Positions 7,483 to 13,329 of a stretch of 22,250 nucleotides of DNA are shown in pieces (the stretch's first letter is position 1; each line of letters starts with the position of its first letter). The notes under the pieces were generated by a model. It saw nothing but the letters and a program-made list of their open reading frames with translations. It did not search any database and was not told where the DNA came from. The stretch is from a virus, in IMG/VR virus record IMGVR_UViG_3300005548_000040, positions 1-22,250 of that record; one strand, given 5' to 3'. The position numbers were made by a program, and so were the translations under genes.

Positions 7483-8014
7483 GACGCGGACTCCAAAGCC
7501 TCGCGAGCACTGCCTTGCTCGGTCGCTGATTGCGGCGCTGTGTTTTGTAATCCGCCCAGCGGCAGTTTCCAGGTTCGTAATTGCCGTTTGGATCGATGCG
7601 ATCGATCGTTGTTCCATCTGGCCGCGGTCCCATGTCGGTCAGAAAGTCTTCGAACGATCCAAGCCACCGCTCGCAGACCGTGATACCGCGACCGCCGTAA
7701 TAGTCCCACTGGCTAGCGTTTGGGTTGGTGCAGCGATTAGCCATCGCTTGCCACGTTCTGTATTCGCGAGATTTGGGGCCAGTGGCATGGCCATGCGTCG
7801 TCGCCCTTCTGCCTCTCTGATCGTTGGCGCACGCCGGGCATGTCTTGGTTCTGCCCTTCGCGACGTCGTAAGCGTATGTCGTGAAAACATCGCCACATTC
7901 ACACGCACAAACTATGCGCCGATTACGACTGGCGCCCCGTTTCGGGCCTTCGGCAATTATGCGAAGTGAACCGATAACCGCTCCTGGCCTGACCTCGACT
8001 GAAGGTTTAGCCAT
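7475..8014 (-). CDS. HNH-like protein with N-terminal zinc ribbon (putative homing-type endonuclease)
   Basis: This encodes 179 residues. The N-terminal domain begins with a G-x-x-I-G-x-L-x-I-I strand pattern and a zinc ribbon: C36-x-C-x-C40-G and C59-x2-C62. The C-terminal domain is the conserved block Y-G-G-R-G-I-T-V-C-x-R-W at 106-117, [17 protein letters not shown] at 136-141 and N-Y-E-P-G-N-C-R-W-A at 145-154. This block is widespread in phage proteins annotated as HNH or homing-type endonucleases. The same block occurs in the 16803-17387 gene on the other strand. The gene overlaps the methyltransferase upstream by 8 bases and the nuclease downstream by 8 bases, and both neighbours are intact. 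Catalytic activity is inferred from the family. Confidence 0.72.
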   Translation of the reverse strand: MAKPSVEVRPGAVIGSLRIIAEGPKRGASRNRRIVCACECGDVFTTYAYDVAKGRTKTCPACANDQRGRRATTHGHATGPKSREYRTWQAMANRCTNPNASQWDYYGGRGITVCERWLGSFEDFLTDMGPRPDGTTIDRIDPNGNYEPGNCRWADYKTQRRNQRPSKAVLARLWSPRRG

Positions 8015-8477
8015 GATGCGGCCTCCAGAGTCTTGCCGTGATCGCCCTCGACGGTTTCCAGCCGCCGCCCCAGACGAGCACGCTTGGAAAGTTGGCGGTC
8101 ATCGGCGGCTTGTCAGGACGCTCGAACTTCAGGCGCGCACGGAAAGGCGCCCAGGTCGCGCCAGAATCAACGAGCAGTGCGAACCACCGCGTGGTGGGGT
8201 CGAGCTTCAAAAGCGCGCAGAACGCATCTGGATGCTCCACGAGACGTGTGCACCACGGCATCGGCGCGGAGTACGGACAATTCACAAAGACGCTGCCGAG
8301 CCACGGCACCGTGAGTCCGTTCTTGACTACCGAATAGCGCGTTGCGGCATGAATGTGACTCCTGTTGTTACTGCAGGGGTCGACGTTGAACGGACCAAGG
8401 TCATGCGCCAGATCCGCTGGCGTGCACCACTCGTCCGAGCTGAATCCGGCCGGATCTGAAGTTGCCAATTCCATCAT
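8007..8477 (-). CDS. Phage DNA N6-adenine methyltransferase (Dam family, PF05869-like)
   Basis: This is a 156-residue protein. It has the pattern of small phage adenine methyltransferases: W-C-T-P near residue 17, F-N-V-D-P-C-S at 30-36 (the SAM-binding, motif I-like part), and V-F-V-N-C-P-Y-S at 63-70 in the place of the catalytic (D/N)PPY motif. Here the first Pro of NPPY is Cys, giving NCPY. The rest (TTRWFALLVDSGATWAPF) follows the family order. It would methylate adenine in phage DNA, for example to evade host restriction; no cognate restriction enzyme is seen. The ATG at 8477 overlaps the upstream stop; a second ATG follows directly. Confidence 0.75.
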   Translation of the reverse strand: MMELATSDPAGFSSDEWCTPADLAHDLGPFNVDPCSNNRSHIHAATRYSVVKNGLTVPWLGSVFVNCPYSAPMPWCTRLVEHPDAFCALLKLDPTTRWFALLVDSGATWAPFRARLKFERPDKPPMTANFPSVLVWGGGWKPSRAITARLWRPHHG

Positions 8478-8881
8478 CGCGGCAGCAGCCCTTTCAGGAT
8501 CGGGTGCAACTCAAGCGAGCGGTCAGGCTCGACCTCGTCGCTCAGCTTCGAGCGGTCCGGCTCGATCGGCGGGCGCCTGGCCTTCTCGGCCAGCCATGAC
8601 AAGACTCGCGCGTCATCGCGCAGCGTCTCGCCGAAGTCGTTGCAGGTCTCGCAGTGCGGATGCGACACGAGCGCATCCCACGTCACCATGCCGGCGTTGA
8701 AGCAGGTCGAGTAACCGCGACCGTCATCGCAGTTGTCAACGTGACCAGCAATCTTGAACTTCGGGCACGTCTCGCGCTCCCAGGCTGTCTCGCGACGTCC
8801 ATCGACGACGTACTGCTTGATGCGTTCGCCGGGCATCGGGTAGTAGTCCTTGTAGATACAGGCGATGGTTGTGATGCTCAT
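8474..8881 (-). CDS. Hypothetical Cys-rich phage protein
   Basis: This encodes 135 residues. Six Cys residues fall within about 60 residues (ETCPKF, DNCDDG, STCFNA, HCETCND), suggesting a zinc-binding core, and the C-terminus is charged and repetitive (EPDRSKL, then EPDRSLE). The family was not recognised. ATG 8881 overlaps the stop of the upstream gene by 4 bases. It lies between the replication genes and the methyltransferase in the same leftward operon. Confidence 0.55.
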   Translation of the reverse strand: MSITTIACIYKDYYPMPGERIKQYVVDGRRETAWERETCPKFKIAGHVDNCDDGRGYSTCFNAGMVTWDALVSHPHCETCNDFGETLRDDARVLSWLAEKARRPPIEPDRSKLSDEVEPDRSLELHPILKGLLPR

Positions 8882-9219
8882 GCCGCCCTCTTCGCCTCTC
8901 GCTTCACGCGGTCGACGCAGTCCTCGCACCGCGGAAACGGCGCGTGCTGCTGCTCGAGGAACTCGACCAGGTACGTGAACATTTCGAACTCGCGCTCGCA
9001 CACCGGACACTCGACACGCGTCATCGGTTCGGCTTCGGCTGCCTTGCGCTGCTCAGTGGTTCGCATCGGCGTGCTGCGAACCCACGATTGCGCGGTGCCG
9101 ATGAGCGACTCGACGCGTGCGATCTGCGTCCACTGCGCCGGTGTCAGTTGCAGGATGTACGCGCACGGCTTGCCGTCACGGCAGCAGCCACACGGCGCGT
9201 TGGGCGATGCGCAGGTCAT
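8878..9219 (-). CDS. Hypothetical protein with multiple zinc-knuckle Cys
   Basis: This encodes 113 residues. The N-terminus carries C-x5-C-G-C-C-x4-C (SPNAPCGCCRDGKPC) and the C-terminal half has ECPVCEREF followed by RCEDCVDR, so two CxxC pairs that could form a zinc ribbon across a helical spacer. ATG 9219 overlaps the stop of the helicase-loader gene (ATGA). A DNA-binding accessory role is plausible but not shown. Confidence 0.58.
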   Translation of the reverse strand: MTCASPNAPCGCCRDGKPCAYILQLTPAQWTQIARVESLIGTAQSWVRSTPMRTTEQRKAAEAEPMTRVECPVCEREFEMFTYLVEFLEQQHAPFPRCEDCVDRVKREAKRAA

Positions 9220-9794
9220 GGCGCCGCTTTCTTCGCGAGCGCGAGCCTCGCAACCATGGCGCCGGCGTCGATGACTTCTCCAGTGTCGGCGAGCTCGCGT
9301 GTTCCACGTGAAGCATCGAGTCGCTTCTGGTTCGGCAACTGGCCGGCGTTCTGCGCCTTGCGCTCGCTTGCTGCGAGGCGGTCGTACAGGTCCACGAAGC
9401 GCGCGCGGTCCGAGGTCTGGCTCTCGGACAGACACAGCGCTTGCCAGCTCAGCGCTTGAATACAGCGCATCGTGATCGCATCAGGCACCTCGAAGTCCGC
9501 ACCCGGCGTGCGATACGCGCCGTAGCGGCTCACGAGCTTCAGCAGCTCACCCCACGCTTCGCCGCCCTGCTTGCTGTCGCCGACGCCGACGGACAGGCAC
9601 GCTTCGCGAATCTCGGCGATCGTCGGCATGAACTTGCTCGTGGCGAGCAGTTTCTCGACGGCCGCAGCAGCGACGGCGCTGTCTTGGTCAAGCAGCATGC
9701 GCTCGTAGATTTCAGCCGTCGCCGGCGATGACCGCGTGCCGGGAAAGGCGGCGAAGATCATCGCGACGAGCTTGCGAACTTCGACGGTGGTCAC
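9216..9794 (-). CDS. Replicative helicase loader/inhibitor, G39P-like
   Basis: This encodes 192 residues. The N-terminal 70 residues match the style of the SPP1 gp39 (G39P) helicase-loader domain: VRKLVAMIFAAFPG, a helix with ERMLLDQDSAVAAAAV, and the block F-M-P-T-I-A-E-I-R-E-A near residues 55-65. Such proteins bind the hexameric replicative helicase and deliver it to the origin complex made by a phage initiator. The initiator gene lies immediately upstream and overlaps it by 4 bases (GTG 9794 on the TGA). No phage DnaB-type helicase is present in the window, so the host helicase is the likely partner. The C-terminal 100 residues are less conserved. Confidence 0.72.
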   Translation of the reverse strand: MTTVEVRKLVAMIFAAFPGTRSSPATAEIYERMLLDQDSAVAAAAVEKLLATSKFMPTIAEIREACLSVGVGDSKQGGEAWGELLKLVSRYGAYRTPGADFEVPDAITMRCIQALSWQALCLSESQTSDRARFVDLYDRLAASERKAQNAGQLPNQKRLDASRGTRELADTGEVIDAGAMVARLALAKKAAP

Positions 9795-10708
9795 AGTGCT
9801 TTCTCCTCGAGCAAGTCATGGCGTTCGGCTTCCTCGGCCTCGCGGACGCGCTGCAGCTGCCAGCCGAGCAGATCGCCAGCGCGGGTGTCGTTGCCGACCG
9901 CCTGCCTCGACGGTGCAGCCACCTGGTCAAAGCGCGATGCGAACGTGAGGAAATCCCACGGCATCGGCGGAAACTTCGGCGGCGACGTCGTGAGCACGCC
10001 GATGCGCCGGATGATTTCCTCGACCGGATGCCGACCAAGCAGCCCCTTGAGCTGCTTCCCGGTCTTGCCGTTCCAGGTGGGCTTGGCCCCGTTCGCTGCG
10101 GTCGCGAAGTACGACTCGAACGCGTCCGTGACTTGCCGGGTGGACGAAAGCGAATCGAGCTGGGTCGTGAGCTGGCGCGCGGTCCCGCGAGGGACGCGCG
10201 GATTCTCTTCCTGATCGTGTTCGTGTTCCTGATCGTGTTCCTGATCCTGATCTTGTGTGAAACCCCTTGGGATAGGGTATCGGATGGGTTCAGGAAACCC
10301 CTTGGCAAACAGCTTATCCCAGGTTTTGCAAGCAATCTTGAGTGATTGCCAAAGCTCGTGCTTGAGGTTCGATTCGGGAATGTCATCCCAAATCTTGGAC
10401 ATTCCGATGATGGCTTTTGGCCCCGCTACGGACTGGTACTTGAGCCCGTTCTTGAGCCACAGAAGCTTGCCTTCGCGGGCCACAGCAAACCCCTTGGCAA
10501 CCAGTTCCGCATACCCTATCTGATACCGTTTCAGGGTCCAGCCGAGCTCGTCAGCGAGCGCGACCTCGCTGGCCACAATCACGCCAGGGATGGGCTTCGT
10601 GAACGACGTCGTGAGCAGGAACAGCCACAGCATGCGGCCGTCATCGCTCAACGATAGGAACTTGCGATCGCTCCAGATGCGCTGGTCGACCGGACGATAC
10701 TTCGCCAC
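9791..10708 (-). CDS. Phage replication initiator / replisome organizer-like protein
   Basis: This encodes 305 residues. The N-terminus (KYRPVDQRIWSDRKF, then LSDDGRMLWLFLLT) is the winged-helix type opening of phage O-like and DnaD-like initiators: one or two wHTH domains to about residue 110, with K-x-L-x-W-L-K-N-G-L-K-Y at about 80-91. A low-complexity linker of Asp, Gln, Glu and His at about 150-167 follows, encoded by a tandem DNA repeat. A C-terminal helical domain (about 185-275) would bind the helicase loader. It should recognise the phage origin and open it. The origin itself is not identified; the A/T-poor repeat in the linker could be part of it, as in lambda. GTG 10708 follows GGAGG and shares a base with the upstream TAG. 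Confidence 0.75.
   Translation of the reverse strand: MAKYRPVDQRIWSDRKFLSLSDDGRMLWLFLLTTSFTKPIPGVIVASEVALADELGWTLKRYQIGYAELVAKGFAVAREGKLLWLKNGLKYQSVAGPKAIIGMSKIWDDIPESNLKHELWQSLKIACKTWDKLFAKGFPEPIRYPIPRGFTQDQDQEHDQEHEHDQEENPRVPRGTARQLTTQLDSLSSTRQVTDAFESYFATAANGAKPTWNGKTGKQLKGLLGRHPVEEIIRRIGVLTTSPPKFPPMPWDFLTFASRFDQVAAPSRQAVGNDTRAGDLLGWQLQRVREAEEAERHDLLEEKAL
10208..10257. repeat. Imperfect 6/12-bp tandem repeat in initiator linker
   Basis: The unit CTGATCGTGTTC occurs at 10211-10222 and 10229-10240 with partial units (GTGTTC, CTGATC) around them. In the gene it encodes the Asp/Gln/Glu/His linker. Units are multiples of three, so copy changes keep the frame. Initiator genes of lambdoid phages carry the origin iterons inside the O gene, so these repeats could be iterons, but no adjacent A/T-rich stretch is visible. 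Confidence 0.6.
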
Positions 10709-11256
10709 TACACGTCCTCCAGCTGATCAACCTCGATCACCGTCGGCTCCGGCTCGCTTGACCTGTACAGCGTCTCGCCGAGACGGCGGATGAAGTCCTG
10801 TTCCGACTCCGCGCAGTCGATGGCGAACTGCTCTAATGCGCGCTGGAACCCGTCGGTTCGAGGGGCTGGATTCGAACCAGCAAGCCCAACAGACCGCGAC
10901 GGCGAGAGGCTCGAGCACTCATCCGGCGCGCTGTTGTTAGGCAGCCCGTCATCGGGGCCGCGTCTACCACTTCCGCCACCCTCGAGAATCGTCGCCGAGG
11001 CCGCAGGACTTGAACCCGCATCTTTCCGCTTTGGACGCGGACGCTCTACCGATTGAGCTAGACCCCGATTGTTCTGTCGCATCCGCTCCAGCTCGCACCC
11101 ACCGCACCGCTCGTTCTCCGGCGGGTCCGCGCTGATCGTGTACTCGTCGTCGGCGTCCCAGCGGCCGCGGCAGGCTGTGACCACCGATGCGTTGATGTCA
11201 TCGACGATGCACCACAGGCGAGCGGCGACGTGGCGAGCCCAGAGAGGAGCGGTCAC
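10708..11256 (-). CDS. Hypothetical ORF that reads through two RNA genes (possibly interrupted)
   Basis: The frame is open for 182 residues. Residues 1-63 look like a real small protein (a basic N-terminus, then PENERCGGCELERMR with a CxxC), and the GTG at 11256 overlaps the upstream stop. The last ~47 residues also look genuine (EQFAIDCAESEQDFIRRLGE, acidic end), and the TAG shares a base with the replication gene start. Between them the frame passes through tRNA-Trp and the tRNA-like element, giving the low-quality reads typical of translated tRNA (GSSPAAS, GSNPAP). No ATG, GTG or TTG start lies in frame between the RNA genes and the last segment. Either an RNA cassette entered one gene, or two gene ends remain. 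Its function is unknown. Confidence 0.5.
   Translation of the reverse strand: MTAPLWARHVAARLWCIVDDINASVVTACRGRWDADDEYTISADPPENERCGGCELERMRQNNRGLAQSVERPRPKRKDAGSSPAASATILEGGGSGRRGPDDGLPNNSAPDECSSLSPSRSVGLAGSNPAPRTDGFQRALEQFAIDCAESEQDFIRRLGETLYRSSEPEPTVIEVDQLEDV
10857..10985 (-). ncRNA. 129-nt tRNA-like RNA with oversized variable arm
   Basis: The reverse strand folds as a cloverleaf. The 7-bp acceptor stem is perfect (TCGAGGG, bases 10985-10979, with CCCTCGA, 10864-10858), followed by discriminator A. The D arm reads GCGGAAGTGGTAGACGC, as in tRNA-Leu. The T arm is GCTGG-TTCGAAT-CCAGC (10881-10865). The anticodon-like stem is GGCCC/GGGCT with the loop CGATGAC, which has G where U33 is expected. 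Some 60 bases then form a long arm: CAACAG pairs with CTGTTG and CGCG with CGCG, with a further inner hairpin. Normal long-variable-arm tRNAs are 85-95 nt. It could be a divergent tRNA, a tRNA mimic or a decayed gene. It starts 9 bases after tRNA-Trp. Confidence 0.5.
10995..11067 (-). tRNA. trnW: tRNA-Trp (anticodon CCA)
   Basis: A 73-nt cloverleaf is visible on the reverse strand: acceptor CGGGGTC (11067-11061) pairs with GGCCTCG (11002-10996) with two G-T pairs, discriminator G. The D arm is GCTC-AATCGGTA-GAGC. The anticodon arm is TCCGC-GTCCAAA-GCGGA, so the anticodon is CCA, and the T arm is GCGGG-TTCAAGT-CCTGC. Discriminator G agrees with bacterial tRNA-Trp. CCA is not encoded. It lies in the leftward early operon and would be cut out of the mRNA, so processing should split the operon transcript. 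A phage tRNA-Trp may help translate Trp-rich phage genes. Confidence 0.85.
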
Positions 11257-11492
11257 TTGATTTCTCCCTCGTCGGGGACGATGGGTGCATCGGCGAGCAG
11301 CGCGGAAATCTTCTCGAACGAATTACGCGACACGAGCAGCATCGGGCCGGCGTGTCGGCTCTTGACCGGCACGATCACTTCGATCGTCGTGAAGCGATGT
11401 CCGCATGCGCAGTGGCGACGACGACGCATTCCGGCTGGCGAGATACGCGTCTCGCTGACGGTCGTCTCGGCTTGGCAACGCGGACAGTTCAC
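11253..11492 (-). CDS. NrdR-like zinc ribbon protein (ribbon only)
   Basis: This encodes 79 residues from GTG 11492, the start that opens directly into the zinc ribbon and overlaps the upstream stop. The motif C3-P-x-C6 ... R-R-R-R-H-C28-x-C30-G-H-R-F-x-T is the same as the N-terminal ribbon of the ribonucleotide reductase repressor NrdR. Full NrdR is about 150 residues and has an ATP-cone after the ribbon; here that domain is absent, and a short helical tail follows. So it is a ribbon-only DNA-binding protein, not a working NrdR. It may act as a phage transcription factor like small Ogr-type activators. The next gene's GTG overlaps its TGA. Confidence 0.68.
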   Translation of the reverse strand: MNCPRCQAETTVSETRISPAGMRRRRHCACGHRFTTIEVIVPVKSRHAGPMLLVSRNSFEKISALLADAPIVPDEGEIK

Positions 11493-12016
11493 GCGGCCTG
11501 CCTTTGGGCAGCGCGCTCCGGTGCCCACATGTAGAGCTTTCCGCGGACCTCGCGGTCATTCGTCCATCCGGCGAGCCGATAACACTTGCCGGGGTCGTCC
11601 GACTTGACCTCTTTGATTCCGATCTCGGTGCGGAGCCGCTCCAACGGAAGCGAGCCGTAGCGCTTGAGCCACTCCTCGTACGTGCGCTCAGTCGCTTCCT
11701 CGATTAGCGTCGAGGCTGTGCCGGCGTAGAGATTGCGGAACATCATATTCCGCCAAATGAACCGCGCAGACGGCTGCGCACCAGCGCGTCCGCGGCTCGA
11801 TCCGCTATTGCGAGCGTGCGGCGTGCGCTGGTAGATGCACGCCCAAACGGCGCGTCCAGTCGAATGCAGAAGCACGATCTCCTGGCCGCATCCAGTGAAC
11901 GTCTTGGAGCCCGGCGTGCGACGCGAGTAATGCGCACCGAACCGCTTGAACTTTCCGAGCCCGTCGACGACGGCGAGTGCATTCGGGTCCGATGACGACG
12001 ATAGGAGCCAGCTCAT
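11489..12016 (-). CDS. Conserved phage protein, first gene of leftward operon
   Basis: This encodes 175 residues. ATG 12016 has a strong Shine-Dalgarno (GGAGGAG at 12032-12026) eight bases upstream. Recognisable blocks are F-R-N-L-Y-A-G-T-A-S at about 102-111, a Y-E-E-W-L-K-R-Y-G segment and P-G-K-C-Y-R-L-A-G-W near 148-157. They look like a conserved phage protein of unknown role: aromatic and Gly-rich blocks joined by a helix (LERLRTEIGIKEV). The function cannot be assigned. Its lead position in the replication operon suggests an early regulator or host-interaction protein. Confidence 0.6.
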   Translation of the reverse strand: MSWLLSSSSDPNALAVVDGLGKFKRFGAHYSRRTPGSKTFTGCGQEIVLLHSTGRAVWACIYQRTPHARNSGSSRGRAGAQPSARFIWRNMMFRNLYAGTASTLIEEATERTYEEWLKRYGSLPLERLRTEIGIKEVKSDDPGKCYRLAGWTNDREVRGKLYMWAPERAAQRQAA

Positions 12017-12111
12017 GGCGCAACTCCTCCGCGCTCCGGACCACCCTGCCCATGCTCGGGCTGCGACGAGGGAGAGCGCATCTAGCCGACCTCCGACATG
12101 CCGCAGTGCGA

Positions 12112-12123
12112 TACAATCCGGCG
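12112..12123 (+). promoter_or_regulatory. Probable -10 element giving a leaderless mRNA for the lipoprotein gene
   Basis: The sequence GATACAAT ends six bases before the ATG at 12124; TACAAT (12112-12117) is a good -10 hexamer. Transcription starting seven bases downstream would begin at or next to the start codon. No Shine-Dalgarno is seen before this ATG. The expected -35 position (about 12089) has no TTGACA match, so the promoter may need an activator. Confidence 0.4.
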
Positions 12124-12588
12124 ATGCGTCGTACGCGGTGGGTCTTGGTCTTCGCGCTTGTCGGCTGCGTGCACGAAATTCCACTTGCACCCGTCGAGCA
12201 GTGCGCAACGCAAGCCATGGTCGTTGACGGCGTGTCGTTCTCGAGCGGCGAGTCCCGCGGCATCGCCTACAGCGGTGGCACATGGGCTGGCGCTCGAGCT
12301 GTGAGTTACGGGCAAGGCGTCAGCTGTCGTCGGCCGACGGCGCCACAGGACATGTGCGAGGTCCGAGCGGCACAGGCAAGCGGCACCATCAAGGCCAGCT
12401 GGGACCCGTCCTGGCGAAACCTCGTGATCGGACTTGGAACCGTCGCGCTCGTCCTGCCCGGAATCGTCGCGTCGATCGTGTTCCACGTCAGCCGCGATAA
12501 CGCACAGGACGAGGCTGCTGCCGCGTACACAAGCAGCATCAATGCGTGCGTGAACGTGACCGCGCCGCCGGCCAGCTACACCAAGTAG
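12124..12588 (+). CDS. Lipoprotein with a second hydrophobic segment; probable prophage moron
   Basis: This encodes 154 residues. A basic N-terminus (MRRTR), hydrophobic core (WVLVFALVG) and lipobox L-V-G-C put the lipidated Cys at residue 15. The mature part has conserved-looking Cys (EQCATQ, VSCRRP, MCEVR, NACVN) that could form disulphides, and a hydrophobic stretch at about 99-122 that may be a second membrane segment. It is placed alone between the leftward operon and the repressor, on the opposite strand to both, with its own probable promoter. That is the setting of genes expressed in the lysogen, such as superinfection-exclusion lipoproteins. The stop is two bases from the repressor's. 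The function is inferred from context. Confidence 0.65.
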   Translation: MRRTRWVLVFALVGCVHEIPLAPVEQCATQAMVVDGVSFSSGESRGIAYSGGTWAGARAVSYGQGVSCRRPTAPQDMCEVRAAQASGTIKASWDPSWRNLVIGLGTVALVLPGIVASIVFHVSRDNAQDEAAAAYTSSINACVNVTAPPASYTK

Positions 12589-12590
12589 TG

Positions 12591-12785
12591 TCACGAGACC
12601 AAGTCCTCGACGGTCGTCCTGAGCGCCCTAGCCCACACCGGAAGGTCGTCGGTTCTGACCTTTGTGTGTCCGTTCTCGGTCCGCAGAACTTTCTGACGCG
12701 AGAAGCCAACGCGTTCGGCCAAGCGGCCTTGCGTCCATCCCAGCGCCTTGCGCCGTTCGCGGATGCGAAAACCTGTGGACTTCAC
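12591..12785 (-). CDS. XRE-type helix-turn-helix repressor (short CI-like)
   Basis: This encodes 64 residues. Nearly the whole protein is an HTH_3 domain: R-I-R-E-R-R-K-A-L-G-W-T-Q, then R-L-A-E-R-V-G-F-S-R-Q-K-V as the recognition turn, then the R-T-E-N-G/L-P-V-W-A-R-A-L end. It lacks the C-terminal dimerisation and RecA-cleavage domain of lambda CI, so induction would have to go another way. GTG 12785 is chosen because a promoter-like element ends nine bases before it (leaderless, as with lambda cI from PRM); longer starts would run into the operator. It faces a divergent regulator, the usual genetic switch layout. Self-repression through TGAGAC sites is likely. Confidence 0.75.
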   Translation of the reverse strand: MKSTGFRIRERRKALGWTQGRLAERVGFSRQKVLRTENGHTKVRTDDLPVWARALRTTVEDLVS

Positions 12786-12872
12786 CCGTCCGGTAGTATC
12801 AAACTCTGAGACAGGGTGCAAGGTTCCTTGAGACGCGGTGAGACCGCTTTTGCTTTTACCGTTGGAGATCCA
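12786..12872. promoter_or_regulatory. Divergent operator/promoter region with TGAGAC repeats
   Basis: The 87 bases separate the repressor start from the divergent regulator start. On the + strand TGAGAC occurs at 12807-12812, 12829-12834 and 12839-12844, so spacings are 22 and 10 bases, one or two helical turns. CTGAGACA at 12806-12813 is identical to the octamer of the second promoter at 13535. On the - strand TTGCAC (12821-12816), 15 bases, then GATACT (12800-12795) form a promoter-like unit for the repressor with the octamer in its spacer. A TTGAGA (-35-like) at 12828-12833 may serve the rightward gene. The binding protein is presumably one of the two flanking regulators. Confidence 0.6.
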
Positions 12873-13298
12873 ATGGATAAGCAGAAGCAGCCGCCGTCGA
12901 GTGCGGGCAAGAAGCCGAACGCGGCACCCCGAGATCTCGTAGATGGACTGGTAAAACGGATCGCCGCTCTCGGCATGACGATCCATGATGCCGTTGAGAA
13001 GGCCGGCCAGGGGCGCGCCACCGGCTATCGCTTTCTGAGGTACGAAGCGAGCCTGGCGTCGTACAGCGAGCTCGACGAATGGGTGAAGCGCGAGGAGCTG
13101 AAGAAGCCGCGCGCCTCAGAGCAGAAGCTCGACGGCAAGATGCGCGAATGGGCGCAACTCGGACAGGAGCTTCACGACATGGATGTGGACCGATTTGACA
13201 CAGCGCTCGATGAGCTTCGCCGGGTTGTGGACGCGCTCCACACGCTGTCAGGCGGAAAGGTCCTTGCGTTTCGCGTTAATCCGGATCGGTCGCGCTGA
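12873..13298 (+). CDS. Divergent HTH regulator with C-terminal REW domain
   Basis: This encodes 141 residues. ATG 12873 has GGAG five bases upstream. Residues 22-75 look like a HTH DNA-binding domain (GMTIHDAVEKAGQGRATGYRFL, where the Y-R-F-L end is typical of the recognition helix of small phage regulators). Residues 89-134 form a second domain (K-M-R-E-W-x-x-L-G-x-x-L ... R-F-D ... V-D-A-L). This C-terminal domain is repeated as a separate 60-residue protein just downstream. The gene faces the XRE repressor over a 87-bp operator, so it is the Cro-like or second switch regulator. The C-terminal domain probably mediates dimers. Confidence 0.65.
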   Translation: MDKQKQPPSSAGKKPNAAPRDLVDGLVKRIAALGMTIHDAVEKAGQGRATGYRFLRYEASLASYSELDEWVKREELKKPRASEQKLDGKMREWAQLGQELHDMDVDRFDTALDELRRVVDALHTLSGGKVLAFRVNPDRSR

Positions 13299-13329
13299 GA
13301 CGTCAGATCGAACCGTTATCGTCGTCTGC

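Noticed and set aside
10857-10985. Two separate tRNAs or a tRNA with an anticodon-loop intron
   Set aside because: The acceptor ends 129 bases apart pair perfectly and only one D arm and one T arm are present; a fold with the CAACA/TGTTG stem as the anticodon stem leaves the GGCCC/GGGCT hairpin unexplained.
11253-11492. Complete NrdR repressor
   Set aside because: Only the zinc ribbon is present. The protein is half the usual length and lacks the ATP-cone.
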